A DNA stretch of 64,000 nt, from contig CAZYNH010000012.1 in assembly GCA_964648295.1 (NCBI GenBank), forward strand, positions 1 through 64,000, given 5' to 3'. The notes beneath the pieces were generated by a model, which was given only the letters and a program-made list of their open reading frames with translations, ran no database searches and had not been told where the DNA came from. Position 1 is the first letter of the stretch. Every line of letters begins with the position of its first letter. The position numbers and the translations under genes are program-made. Positions 53,238-62,160 of the stretch are shown here, one piece after another. Source of the DNA: UBA4055 sp964648295. Its GTDB lineage: Bacteria; UBA4055.

Positions 53238-53728
53238 AAGTTCTTCTATTAAAAATATTCACATCATCTTTTATTCTTATGCTCCTATCCTGCAATATAT
53301 TCTCTCCTGAATATGAAAAATTCGACGGATTGATAAGCCCTGACGACAATAAAACGATAAGCGGTTTAATGAAAAATTTTGTTTACTCATATACTTTCAA
53401 AGATTCATTTCTCTATGAACAGGTTCTGGATGAAAATTTTGTATTTCAGTATGAGAATGAAGGAGTTTTCGGATCATGGACCAGGGATGAGGATATAATC
53501 ATAACCAAAAGAATGTTCCGGTCATTAAAAAAAATCGATCTTGTGTTCAATAACGATTTCCCGGAAAGAACTTCAATGCCCGACACAACGGTGTTTACAT
53601 CTTTCAGGATAAGTTTTTATTCCGGAGAACAGATTATTAATCTGACAGGATTCTCGAGATTCGTCTTTAAAAAATATACTGATCCTGAGGAGTTTTACAC
53701 TATATATTTTTGGGAGGATCTGAAGTAA
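53234..53728 (+). CDS. Small lipoprotein of unknown function
   Basis: Product of 164 residues with a lipobox (LMLLSCNIF). The body is aromatic-rich and resembles small NTF2-like folds (LMKNFVYSYTFKDSFLYEQVLDENFVFQYEN ... GFSRFVFKK), a pattern often read as ligand-binding or nuclear-transport-factor-like. The start overlaps asd by four bases and the next gene begins immediately after the stop. Function unknown. Confidence 0.7.
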   Translation: MKVLLLKIFTSSFILMLLSCNIFSPEYEKFDGLISPDDNKTISGLMKNFVYSYTFKDSFLYEQVLDENFVFQYENEGVFGSWTRDEDIIITKRMFRSLKKIDLVFNNDFPERTSMPDTTVFTSFRISFYSGEQIINLTGFSRFVFKKYTDPEEFYTIYFWEDLK

Positions 53729-54841
53729 TTGAAGACCGGAAGAGCGTATAAGTCGGTAATCTTTTTACTGATAATTTTAAACTTCATTTTCATATATTTT
53801 GATGCTTCCACCGATCAGATTGAACAGGATAGGATAGTTGTTGTGGATAAACACGAAGAAGTATTGACGAACAGTATTTCGGACGGATTTGAGAAAATAA
53901 ACGAATCGTTCATTAAAAGAAATGCAGACATAAAATGGATAAATACAAAAAAAACCGATTCTGTCTGGTATAAGAACATCAAAGTACCTGATGTTTACAG
54001 TCTGTCGAGATATAACTACTTTGTTCAGAAGATATTAAGGGAAGGCAATATACCGGTTAAAAAAGTAACCGAGTACGAACTTTCGAATAAACTTTATTAT
54101 AATATTTCTGTAAACGACGGCATGCCGGCTGTTCTTGAACTGAGAATAATAAAAGGCATGGACCCCGGCGGATTCAGGCTTGGAGGGAATGTGTCTCTGA
54201 TAATAAACGGGCTCGGAGACGCATGGGGTCAGGAATGGGTAAGGAAGATAATTGAAACGGAGATCCCTGTCGCGGTTGGAATTCTGCCCGGCAGATGGGC
54301 AACCGGAACTATATCAAAAGAAGCTTTGAAGAACAGTAAAGAAACCCTGATATACCTTCCCATGGAACCTCTTAAAGGAAATATTGACAAAGAAAAATTC
54401 AGAATCCTGAAAGGGATGAATGAATTCACGATAGATATTGTTCTTGATAAGATCATCGGCGAGATTAGCAGTCCGTCGGGTGTAATAAGTTACAAAGGTT
54501 CAAAAGTCATTTCTGATTATAGTACGAGCGAGGCTCTAATCAAAAATTTGCGTAAGAGAAATTTCTATTACATTGAGAATGATCAGGATACCGAATCATT
54601 TTCAGTACTATTTTCCGCGCAGTATGGAGTGCGGTTTTATGTCCCGGATGCTTATTATGCCGACGACGACAGCCTGGAAAAAGAAATTCCCGATTTGATC
54701 AGGAATGTAGTTGAAGGTCAGGATATGATGATAGTTATTGAGGCTAATGAAAGGAACTTTAATTATATAACTGAAGAGCTTTTAAAGGAAAAAGAAATAA
54801 ACATTCTTTCTCTTTCCCAGTATATGAGACTCGGGAAATGA
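53729..54841 (+). CDS. Divergent polysaccharide deacetylase-like protein, catalytic residues altered
   Basis: Product of 370 residues from a TTG start directly after the preceding stop, with GGGAGG upstream. One N-terminal membrane anchor (about 10-27) leads to a periplasmic region, then a YibQ-type divergent polysaccharide deacetylase domain (about 150-370). Where family members usually read IDDLG and HLPMEP it has LIINGLGD and IYLPMEP, so the metal-binding Asp and His appear lost. It is probably a non-catalytic or altered envelope protein. The stop overlaps the dus start (ATGA). Confidence 0.75.
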   Translation: MKTGRAYKSVIFLLIILNFIFIYFDASTDQIEQDRIVVVDKHEEVLTNSISDGFEKINESFIKRNADIKWINTKKTDSVWYKNIKVPDVYSLSRYNYFVQKILREGNIPVKKVTEYELSNKLYYNISVNDGMPAVLELRIIKGMDPGGFRLGGNVSLIINGLGDAWGQEWVRKIIETEIPVAVGILPGRWATGTISKEALKNSKETLIYLPMEPLKGNIDKEKFRILKGMNEFTIDIVLDKIIGEISSPSGVISYKGSKVISDYSTSEALIKNLRKRNFYYIENDQDTESFSVLFSAQYGVRFYVPDAYYADDDSLEKEIPDLIRNVVEGQDMMIVIEANERNFNYITEELLKEKEINILSLSQYMRLGK

Positions 54842-55827
54842 GTATTATGCTGCCCTCTCTTCAAATAGACAGGCCTGTTGTATTAGCGCCTATGGATGGA
54901 TATACAAACATTCCCTTCAGACTTATAATAAAAGAGATGGGCGCGGATCTTATGTTTACCGAATTCGTGAATTCAGACGCTATTATTCACGAAAATAGAA
55001 AAACCATTAGCAAGATCAGGATACTTGAGGAAGAAAGGCCTGTGGCTATTCAGCTTTTTGGTAAAAAACCCGAAAATATGGCAGAGGCCGCGAAAATCAT
55101 TGAGCAGCTGGGGCCCGAACTTATAGATATCAATTTCGGATGCCCCGCGCCTACGGTATCCGGGCACGGTAGCGGGGCCGCAATTTTGAAAGATCTGCCG
55201 CTGTTGGCACGAATATGCGAAAGTGTGGTTAAAGCTGTAAGTCTGCCTGTAAGTGCCAAAACAAGGCTTGGCTGGGATTCTTCGACAGTCAATATATTTC
55301 AGACAGCAAAGATTTTCGAAGAATCCGGGATCAGAATGATAACACTTCACCCCAGAACAAAAGCTCAGAAGTTCGAGGGCGTATCAGACTGGGAATATAT
55401 ACGGGATTTAAAAGAAAGAATATCAGTTCCTCTAATCGGGAACGGTGATATAAGATCACCTGAGGATGCGCTCGAAATGTTTAAACTCACAAATTGCGAC
55501 GGGGTGATGATCGGAAGGGAGGCCGTTAAGAACCCGTGGATATTCAAACAGATTAAAGAACTCATGTTGACAGAAAAATATTCAGGGGAAATTGATTTTG
55601 AAGAGAGAAAAAGGTTGTGTATAAGGCATTTTGACCTGTCTCTTGAGTATCTTGGTAATGTGAAGGGAATGCTTGAAATGAGGAAACTGTATCAGAACTA
55701 TTTCAGGGGAGTTTCCAATATAAAATCATTAAAAAAGAAGATTTTCTGCTGTGATGATCCGGTAGAGGCAAGAAGAATACTTTCTGAATTTCGTAACGAG
55801 GGTAATTCATCACCTGAGATTGAATAG
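54838..55827 (+). CDS. dus: tRNA-dihydrouridine synthase
   Basis: Product of 329 residues, DusB-like. The FMN-dependent enzyme reduces uridines in the tRNA D-loop. The barrel motifs are APMDGYTNIPFR, MFTEFVNSDAI, VAIQLFG, INFGCPAPTVSGHGSGAAIL (catalytic Cys), SAKTRLGWD, TLHPRTKAQKFEG, GNGDI and GVMIGREAVKNPW. Last gene of the operon; it overlaps the convergent HDOD gene by 18 bases. Confidence 0.94.
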   Translation: MSIMLPSLQIDRPVVLAPMDGYTNIPFRLIIKEMGADLMFTEFVNSDAIIHENRKTISKIRILEEERPVAIQLFGKKPENMAEAAKIIEQLGPELIDINFGCPAPTVSGHGSGAAILKDLPLLARICESVVKAVSLPVSAKTRLGWDSSTVNIFQTAKIFEESGIRMITLHPRTKAQKFEGVSDWEYIRDLKERISVPLIGNGDIRSPEDALEMFKLTNCDGVMIGREAVKNPWIFKQIKELMLTEKYSGEIDFEERKRLCIRHFDLSLEYLGNVKGMLEMRKLYQNYFRGVSNIKSLKKKIFCCDDPVEARRILSEFRNEGNSSPEIE

Positions 55828-56664
55828 GTTCATTATTTTTAAGATCTTTTTCTCTGCCGTTCCGATTATTCCAGTTTCTGTATAGACATCATCTTCCCTT
55901 AATCCTATTTTGTAGATAGAATGACCCACATCCCACGAATTAGTGAACGGTATTTCATAATCAAGTAGTTCCAGCGCAAGGGCGTCAGATACAGCAATGG
56001 TGTTAATAATATAAATGAAATCGGAGGTGAATTTTCTGTATTCAAGCTTGTTATGGTTTAAACATACATACGAAAAAATTGAAGGCAGCTTCCACTTTTT
56101 TGACATCATGTATCCGACTTCGTTGTGAGCTGTGATGTTGTCAAGATTTGACAGGCTGATATGATTGATATCTCTTTTGATCTCCGTTTCCATCCTTTCG
56201 GGAAAATACATAGCAGTGAAAAGTTCGCCAATATCATGGAATAATGCGTATAGAAAAAAATTCTCGGGATTATGCTTGGTTTTTCTGAAGAAGTTGACTT
56301 TTTCAATAATATCCTTGCATATATATGAGGACATTACAATCTTTTTCAGGACTAGCTCGGTCATAGAATTTTTGTTCATTGACAAAACCGAACAGGTAAA
56401 AAGAATGTTCCGGAGCGATGTGCTGTCAAGCTTGGTTACCACATCAGTTATCCTTTTTCTGATATTCTGGGACTCAATTATATCCGGATTGAAATTGCAG
56501 AAAACATCGAAGAAAACTTTGTTCTTTATAACATAATCAGCAATCATCCCGGAATCGAGCTGATCATTTCTTATGTCTTTTGCGATATCATTGATCTCCC
56601 TAGGAAAATTAGGCAGATCATCCAGCAGATTCAGCAGTTTTCCAAGAGTAATTATTTCATTCAT
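55810..56664 (-). CDS. HDOD-domain protein
   Basis: Product of 284 residues. The HDOD (HD-related output) domain spans about 20-225 with FHDIGELFTAMYFPER and AHNEVGYMMSKKWKLPSIFSYVCLNHNKLEYR. In such domains the HD phosphohydrolase site is usually degenerate, and they act in signalling; here an HD pair in FHDIGE is retained but the full metal set is not evident. It lies 27 bases downstream of the coiled-coil gene on the same strand, so co-transcription is likely. Confidence 0.8.
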   Translation of the reverse strand: MNEIITLGKLLNLLDDLPNFPREINDIAKDIRNDQLDSGMIADYVIKNKVFFDVFCNFNPDIIESQNIRKRITDVVTKLDSTSLRNILFTCSVLSMNKNSMTELVLKKIVMSSYICKDIIEKVNFFRKTKHNPENFFLYALFHDIGELFTAMYFPERMETEIKRDINHISLSNLDNITAHNEVGYMMSKKWKLPSIFSYVCLNHNKLEYRKFTSDFIYIINTIAVSDALALELLDYEIPFTNSWDVGHSIYKIGLREDDVYTETGIIGTAEKKILKIMNLFNLR

Positions 56665-56691
56665 AAAGAAATACCCTCAAGTTGAGGAGTA

Positions 56692-56955
56692 TTATTTTTT
56701 CAGACTATTAATTTCGTCTTCAAGTTTCTTTATATTATTTTCGATCTCTTTTTTGTCTGTCTTCAGTTTCTCAATTTTTTCTTCCGTCTCTCTTATCTTG
56801 TCCTTAGAGGCTTTTATCTTTGCCTCGATATCGGTAATATCCTTCTCGATCTTTGCGATCTTGTCTTCATTTTCCTTGATCTGCTTATCGTAATCCTGAC
56901 CAAAAGCGACAGCGGAAAAGCTCAATATCAGGGCAAGTAAAATTATTTTTTTCAT
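56692..56955 (-). CDS. Small exported coiled-coil protein
   Basis: Product of 87 residues: a signal peptide (about 1-19, AFGQ) followed by one continuous Lys/Glu heptad helix (DYDKQIKENEDKIAKIEK through EDEINSLKK). It should form a periplasmic rod, perhaps a spacer or an Lpp-like strut, but it has neither a lipobox nor the terminal Lys typical of Lpp anchoring to peptidoglycan except a final KK. GGAG precedes the ATG. First gene of a unit with the HDOD protein. Confidence 0.75.
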   Translation of the reverse strand: MKKIILLALILSFSAVAFGQDYDKQIKENEDKIAKIEKDITDIEAKIKASKDKIRETEEKIEKLKTDKKEIENNIKKLEDEINSLKK

Positions 56956-56994
56956 GATTTCTCCGTTACTTATAGTAATTTCTTTCCGTGTCGA

Positions 56995-57024
56995 AAAATA
57001 TAATTATTTTAATAAAATGTCAAG
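56995..57024 (-). promoter_or_regulatory. Promoter of the coiled-coil/HDOD unit
   Basis: Reverse strand: TTGACA (57024-57019), 18-base spacer, TATTTT (57000-56995), about 40 bases before ATG 56955. Confidence 0.5.
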
Positions 57025-57045
57025 ATATATAATACAGGTTTTTAT

Positions 57046-57726
57046 CTATTTGTATATTTCAAGATATCGTGCGGTCAGATCATCCGAGCTGATAGATTCT
57101 TTTGACAGTTCAGAGAAAATACGGCCATCTTTTATAAAACAGAATCGGTCACAGAGTTCATACAGGCTGTTCAGGTCATGTGAGCTTACTATGATCGTCT
57201 TGTTCCTTTCCCTGTTCAGGTATTTTATTGACGATATCAGGTCTATCCTCTCCTTAAGATCGAGTGAATTAAGAGGCTCATCCAGAATTACAATTTCAGG
57301 ATCGTTAAGAAGCGATATTGCGAATACCGCTTTTTTCTTCTGTCCCGCCGAAAGGTTTTTGAACGGTTTTGATCTTATCTTTTCGCAGAATGTTTCAGAT
57401 ATTATTTCCGAAATCTTTTTCTTTGAAGCAGGGACTCCATTCAGTTTAGAAAAAGCTGTCATATTCTGGGTCAGGGAAAGATGTCCGAACGGCGGGTAAT
57501 CATCAAGCATAGAGGCAAAACTCTCACTGACCGGTTTGTTTATTAAGCCCTCATTATAGTCGGATATCCCTAAGATTATTTTGAATAGAGTCGTTTTCCC
57601 GCAACCGTTCGGGCCGATGATCGAAGTTATCTTGAATTTTTCTATCTTAAGATCCAGGTTCTTAAGAACAGTATTTTTCCCGTAGGATTTTGTGACATTC
57701 TTAAGTTCTATGGCTGTATTATCCAT
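57046..57726 (-). CDS. ABC transporter ATP-binding protein without adjacent permease
   Basis: Product of 226 residues, NosF/CcmA-like. Walker A GPNGCGKTTLF, a shortened signature region NLSAGQKKKAVFAISLL, Walker B IVILDEPLNSLDLKERID and the H-loop VSSHD are complete. No membrane partner is next to it on either side; the nearest genes are the coiled-coil/HDOD unit and a divergent barrel gene. The permease must be elsewhere. Confidence 0.85.
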   Translation of the reverse strand: MDNTAIELKNVTKSYGKNTVLKNLDLKIEKFKITSIIGPNGCGKTTLFKIILGISDYNEGLINKPVSESFASMLDDYPPFGHLSLTQNMTAFSKLNGVPASKKKISEIISETFCEKIRSKPFKNLSAGQKKKAVFAISLLNDPEIVILDEPLNSLDLKERIDLISSIKYLNRERNKTIIVSSHDLNSLYELCDRFCFIKDGRIFSELSKESISSDDLTARYLEIYK

Positions 57727-57814
57727 AAATCATCCCGCTTTTTGAACATGATCAATAGTAAGTAAGTAAAAGGAAATTATCAAGCGGATTGTGTTTAAAT
57801 TTACATTTGACCGC

Positions 57815-57843
57815 TTGACTTGTCGTTTACATTGTTATATAAT
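57815..57843 (+). promoter_or_regulatory. Consensus promoter of the PorQ/PorV-like gene
   Basis: TTGACT (57815-57820), 17-base spacer, TATAAT (57838-57843), the best match in the window. It shows that the coding start must be ATG 57866 rather than the upstream frame start at 57791. Confidence 0.7.
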
Positions 57844-57865
57844 TAATGTATTAGGGGAAACCGGG

Positions 57866-58774
57866 ATGAAACTGCTGCTGATATTAGTGATACACATTAC
57901 CTCATTTGCGGGTATATTTTTCATATCTGAAGCCGAGTTTAATTCGAGAAGCTCGGGGTTGAGGAACTCCGGTTTCGCATCCGGATCCTATGCTGCCGAT
58001 GTGATATCCAACCCTTCATTTTTGTCTGAGCAGAAAGAAGCGTATCTTGCTTCGACATACAGGAATAATTATAAAGATATAAGTTCAGGCAGCCTGACCT
58101 TGTCTCACCCGTCGTTTTTCCTAAACGGATTTCCCGCAGCCGTAACGCTTTCTTCTATTTCTTACGGAAAATTCGAGGATATTGAGAACGGCACAGATTA
58201 TACCCCGTATGAACTTATGTTGATTTTATCCACAGGCTGCAAATACCGAGAGATCATGGCCGGTGTTAACCTTAAATATATTTACTCATCACTAAGTAAT
58301 GATTTTGATTCTTCAGGATTAGCAATGGATATATCAGCAGTACGGAGATTTTATAATGAAAAGCTTTCTTTAGCTTTGGGAGTGGCAAATATAGGATTTC
58401 AGGTCGATCCCTACAATGGTTACAGGGAAAGTATAGACACGTTTTTAAAATCCGGAATAGGATACAGTCTTGAGAAACTGCCTGTGGTACTTATGTTTCA
58501 GAGCGATATGTATTTTAACGACATGATTAGAAATGCTGCCGGGCTGGAGTTTAGGGCAAAGGAAAATCTTACAGTTCGGGCAGGCTATGAGTTTTCAGGC
58601 AATGATATGATAATCGGAACAGATTCCAAAAGTGAGCAGTTTTCAGGGGTTTCTCTGGGTGCGTCTGTTCTGATCGGCGGATTCGGTTTTGATCTTTCAT
58701 ACAGCGTTAACGGAGGTCTAGAAAATGAATTTGGAATGACTATGAATTTAAATCTAAAAGAATATCTGAAATAA
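57866..58774 (+). CDS. PorQ/PorV-like outer-membrane barrel (T9SS-associated family)
   Basis: Product of 302 residues with a signal peptide (about 1-18). The mature start SSGLRNSGFASGSYAADVISNPSFLSEQ has the pattern of the PorV/PorQ/UPF0164 family (small Gly/Ala segment, Asp, then NP-x-x-L), followed by about 12 amphipathic strands and a terminal strand GMTMNLNLKEYL. PorV and PorQ are T9SS outer-membrane partners of cargo bearing the C-terminal domain seen in this window, so a role in that export is inferred, though no other T9SS gene is present. ssb follows 16 bases later. Confidence 0.65.
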   Translation: MKLLLILVIHITSFAGIFFISEAEFNSRSSGLRNSGFASGSYAADVISNPSFLSEQKEAYLASTYRNNYKDISSGSLTLSHPSFFLNGFPAAVTLSSISYGKFEDIENGTDYTPYELMLILSTGCKYREIMAGVNLKYIYSSLSNDFDSSGLAMDISAVRRFYNEKLSLALGVANIGFQVDPYNGYRESIDTFLKSGIGYSLEKLPVVLMFQSDMYFNDMIRNAAGLEFRAKENLTVRAGYEFSGNDMIIGTDSKSEQFSGVSLGASVLIGGFGFDLSYSVNGGLENEFGMTMNLNLKEYLK

Positions 58775-58790
58775 AAAAGGAGGGTCGTGA

Positions 58791-59204
58791 ATGCCCAGCG
58801 TGAACAAAGTATTTCTGATTGGAAACCTTGGAAAGGATCCTGAAGTAAAGTATACTCCGAGCGGTGTACAGATAGCCAAATTTTCACTCGCGACTAGCGA
58901 GAGGGTAAAAAAGAACGACAACTGGGAAGAGAAAACAGACTGGCACAATATCGTTCTTTTTGCGAGACAGGCCGAATACGCAAAAGAATACCTTAAAAAA
59001 GGAATGACGGTATTCATTGACGGTAAAATATCCACAAGATCATGGGACGATGAGAACGGAGTCAGGAAGTACATAACGGAAATTATCGGTAATGTGGTCA
59101 AGAATCTGTCAGTTAAAAGAGATGATTCATCGCCTTCTGAGATCGAGGAAGGCGGTAACAACCAAGTCGACAGAGATGAACCTGTTGACGACCTGCCTTT
59201 CTGA
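58791..59204 (+). CDS. ssb: Single-stranded DNA-binding protein
   Basis: Product of 137 residues. The OB fold (about 1-105) carries NKVFLIGNLGKDPEVKYTPSG, the aromatic DNA-binding positions in TDWHNIVLFARQAEYAKEYLKKGM and STRSWDDENG; the acidic tip DEPVDDLPF is the usual partner-docking tail. GGAGG precedes the ATG. It shares a transcript with the barrel gene upstream. Confidence 0.95.
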   Translation: MPSVNKVFLIGNLGKDPEVKYTPSGVQIAKFSLATSERVKKNDNWEEKTDWHNIVLFARQAEYAKEYLKKGMTVFIDGKISTRSWDDENGVRKYITEIIGNVVKNLSVKRDDSSPSEIEEGGNNQVDRDEPVDDLPF

Positions 59205-59214
59205 AGAAAGATTC

Positions 59215-59258
59215 AACGAAATAAAAAAGCGGGGATTTCCCCGCTTTTTTATTTCGTT
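59215..59258. terminator. Bidirectional terminator, perfect 21-base inverted repeat
   Basis: Arms 59215-59235 and 59238-59258 are perfectly complementary with a two-base TT loop; the GC core (GCGGGGA/TCCCCGC) is flanked by an A-run and a T-run. It lies between ssb and the convergent porin gene. Confidence 0.9.
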
Positions 59259-59268
59259 AAGTCTCTAA

Positions 59269-60645
59269 CTAGAAGTTGTATTTAACAGTTGTCCCGATTT
59301 TGAACTGCATATCTGTAGCAGGCTCAAGGTTGTCGTCAAAATTCTCCAGATTACCAACTTTGTTATACGCGAAATTGCTGGTCGGCACAAACAAAGCAAA
59401 GTACGGAAGAACATTGATCTTGTCATAAAGAACGACCTGTGTCTTTAGATCAAGTTCCCAACCTAAGAACATATCGTCGTTGATTGATTTCTGAATGTAA
59501 TTCGTTATCGGGTCGATATGTGCGTTAAAAGGTTTTTCATAGCTCTGATCGTTTAGAAGTATACCAAAACCGCCTGTAAAAGTCACATTGTCCTTATATT
59601 TCCAGTCAATAAAAACTGAAGGGACTACAACACCCAGCTGACGTGTAAATGTAACATCAGTAACAGGGTTGTAATATGTAACCACGAAAGAATTCATCGG
59701 ATTGTGGAAGCTTATACCGTTTGCATCTTCGTTCAATATTTCAAGACCGGTATCGTAGAACGACTTAAAAGCTTCATAATTTTCATAGTTTTCATAGCAG
59801 CCTCTGAAGAGAAGGTTGGCTCTGAAAGCAGTTTTTGAGTCCATCTCGAACCTTGATTTAACGCTCAGCGCAAGACCTGTTTTATCCGGATCCCACGGCT
59901 GGTTTACATAAGCGGGATTGTTTCCTACATTCTTATATTCAGCGTATTTATTGTTTGCTACGAATTGTCCGTCAATATGGAATTTGCCGAAATCTATCTG
60001 CATTCTCGGTGCCATGAATATGCTGACCTCGTTGCGGTGAACCCCATCCATGAACTCAGTTCTGGTCATTGCGAACAAGTTGTATACGCCAAGCTTGATA
60101 TATTTGTTCATGTCATAATTCTGATTCAGGGAAATAAGAGTTGTTCCGAAACTGTAAGTGTTTTTATCCTCTTCATTGTATATTTCACTCCCGTCAAGAG
60201 CGGCGAACCAGCCCATATCAACCTGATACTTTTCAAATTCTCCATGCCAGAGAATCCCGGCCAGATCAGTGTCAAGTATAAAGCTGTGCGGGTCTTTTAC
60301 CGCCATGAGTCCAAGCCTGAACATATGGTTTTCTGTTGGTTTAATGTCGATGAAAATATTTTTTGTTTCAAGATTCTTACCGTCGGTTCCTATAGCGGCT
60401 CCTTCCGAACCGTAACGGACATCACCGATCTCAAAAACGGCCTTAACGCTCAGGTAATCGTTGACCGTGTAAAGTATATCCGGCCTGAGCCTCACATCAA
60501 CCGCCCTGTCGTATATCTGTTTGTCCGCATTCGTAGAGTTCAGATTCTGAAGCTCCGAGCGCATCCTCATCTGCATTCCGAATTTGAACTGCGCAAAAAC
60601 AGTGACCATTGATATCAGGATTAACAGTGATATATATTTTTTCAT
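59269..60645 (-). CDS. Outer-membrane porin-like protein 2
   Basis: Product of 458 residues with a signal peptide (about 1-18, cleavage before QFKFG). The mature protein is a run of amphipathic strands with the terminal aromatic residue of outer-membrane barrels (KIGTTVKYNF). It shares the segment IGTDGKNLETKNIFIDI and overall length with the protein encoded just upstream. Probably an 16- to 18-strand porin; cargo unknown. It is the second gene of a two-gene unit, 13 bases after the first. Confidence 0.8.
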   Translation of the reverse strand: MKKYISLLILISMVTVFAQFKFGMQMRMRSELQNLNSTNADKQIYDRAVDVRLRPDILYTVNDYLSVKAVFEIGDVRYGSEGAAIGTDGKNLETKNIFIDIKPTENHMFRLGLMAVKDPHSFILDTDLAGILWHGEFEKYQVDMGWFAALDGSEIYNEEDKNTYSFGTTLISLNQNYDMNKYIKLGVYNLFAMTRTEFMDGVHRNEVSIFMAPRMQIDFGKFHIDGQFVANNKYAEYKNVGNNPAYVNQPWDPDKTGLALSVKSRFEMDSKTAFRANLLFRGCYENYENYEAFKSFYDTGLEILNEDANGISFHNPMNSFVVTYYNPVTDVTFTRQLGVVVPSVFIDWKYKDNVTFTGGFGILLNDQSYEKPFNAHIDPITNYIQKSINDDMFLGWELDLKTQVVLYDKINVLPYFALFVPTSNFAYNKVGNLENFDDNLEPATDMQFKIGTTVKYNF

Positions 60646-60658
60646 AAATCACCCTTCC

Positions 60659-61987
60659 TTATTTTAACTTTGTATTCAGTGTTATTCCGAATTTTACGAA
60701 CGGATCGTGACCGCCTTCATAATCATACCAGTCGCCCGCAAAAAGTACGGCGAAATAAGGCATAACATTCAGATTGTCGAACATCTGGATATCAGCTTTG
60801 AGATCAAGCTCAGTTCCGATGTATGTTTCCGGTCTGTAAACTCCGTCGCTTCCAAGTCTTTCGATCTCAATGGCTGTCAGCGCATAGCCAAGACCCATAG
60901 TGAGTACCATCTTATTGATGAATGTCAGATTCTTAACCTGTGCTGTGATATCATAATCGAAGAACACTGACGGGAGAATTATACCTGCATTGCCGATAGG
61001 TGCTAGGAAAGATGTAATCGGGCTGAAAACCTGATTTTTTCCGTCAAGTCCGCAACTTGATTCGGTCATGATCATCAGTCCGGTATTGTAATACGAGTGT
61101 ACCCCGTAGAAAACATTGTATCCTGCCTCGGGGCTGCCGTCACCATCCCTGAAAACAAAATTGAACCTTGTTTTGGCCTCAGTGTTTATGTCATATTTTG
61201 TTTTCAAACTGAAAGCGATTCCTGTTGATTCAGGAGTATAGCCTTCAACGCCTTCACCATAAACAACTTCGTCTTCAGGCCTCATGTTGTTAGCAGCAAG
61301 AACAGCCTCAACATAGAATTTGTCAAAAGTTCCCGCGAAATACGGTGCCGACCATAAGTTGAGGTTGGTTCTGTGGACATTTGATGTCAGTTCATGTCTG
61401 CCGAACTGAATAATATTGTTCACGCCGATTTTCATTTTATCGTTCAGCTGATATTCAAAATCCGCTACGAACTCTGTGTTTCCGAAACTGTATGTTTTTT
61501 CGTCAATAAGCTGTTCGTCTGAATCTTCAGAAACGAACCAGGCAAAAAATGATCTCAGGTCTCTTCCCTGAATATCATATCTGCTTTTCCATGAGATACC
61601 TGCTATATCCCAGTCCAGAAGAAGTGCGTGGAAGTCTTTGTACGGCTGGAGTCCGACAGTTACAACGTGGTCTTTATTGGGTGTTACCTGTAAGAACATG
61701 TTTTTTGTTTCAACATTAACGCCGTCGGTTCCGATCGCGCCGCCCTGAGCCAGGTTGCCGAACTGGATATCTCCGATCTCTATCGCCCATTTGGCAGATA
61801 CGAATTCGTTCTGAGTATAGCTCATCCAAGGTCTGAATCTCAGGTCGGTAACCCTGTTCCAGACGGGTACATCTTGTGTCATGCTGAACATTTCTGCTCT
61901 GGTCCTGAAATCCATTCCGCTGTTGAACTGAGCGTTCAAGCTGATCGCCATTACCAGAATAACGACAAAGGCCACAAACTTTTTCAT
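60659..61987 (-). CDS. Outer-membrane porin-like protein 1
   Basis: Product of 442 residues with a signal peptide (about 1-19, LNAQ). It is a paralogue of the following protein (shared AIGTDGVNVETKNMFLQV, FRTRAEM, similar strand order). It ends TLNTKLK rather than with an aromatic residue, which is atypical. The two may form a paired uptake channel. Regulation: one promoter upstream with a dyad at the expected transcript start. Confidence 0.8.
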   Translation of the reverse strand: MKKFVAFVVILVMAISLNAQFNSGMDFRTRAEMFSMTQDVPVWNRVTDLRFRPWMSYTQNEFVSAKWAIEIGDIQFGNLAQGGAIGTDGVNVETKNMFLQVTPNKDHVVTVGLQPYKDFHALLLDWDIAGISWKSRYDIQGRDLRSFFAWFVSEDSDEQLIDEKTYSFGNTEFVADFEYQLNDKMKIGVNNIIQFGRHELTSNVHRTNLNLWSAPYFAGTFDKFYVEAVLAANNMRPEDEVVYGEGVEGYTPESTGIAFSLKTKYDINTEAKTRFNFVFRDGDGSPEAGYNVFYGVHSYYNTGLMIMTESSCGLDGKNQVFSPITSFLAPIGNAGIILPSVFFDYDITAQVKNLTFINKMVLTMGLGYALTAIEIERLGSDGVYRPETYIGTELDLKADIQMFDNLNVMPYFAVLFAGDWYDYEGGHDPFVKFGITLNTKLK

Positions 61988-62078
61988 AAATCACTCCGTT
62001 TATTTTATTTGTATTTTCACACTCCAACAATCAACCACCACCGGGTTTGTAGCCAGGCTGATCGATTGATTAGCTTAC

Positions 62079-62107
62079 AATTTAATGATAAGACCCGGTT
62101 ATGTCAA
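62079..62107 (-). promoter_or_regulatory. Promoter of the porin operon
   Basis: Reverse strand: TTGACA (62107-62102), 17-base spacer, TAAATT (62084-62079). Just downstream is a near-perfect dyad GCTGATC-gatt-GATTAGC (62057-62074), and an outer inverted repeat CCGGGT (62041-62046) / ACCCGG (62093-62098) encloses the -10, suggesting an operator. Confidence 0.6.
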
Positions 62108-62160
62108 GAAAAAAGAAATTAAATTTGTTGTAATTTGTTTCATTAATCTGAATGTTGACC

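Noticed and set aside
59965..60612. Plus-strand frame of 215 codons inside porin 2
   Set aside because: Antisense shadow; the opposite strand has signal peptide and barrel pattern.
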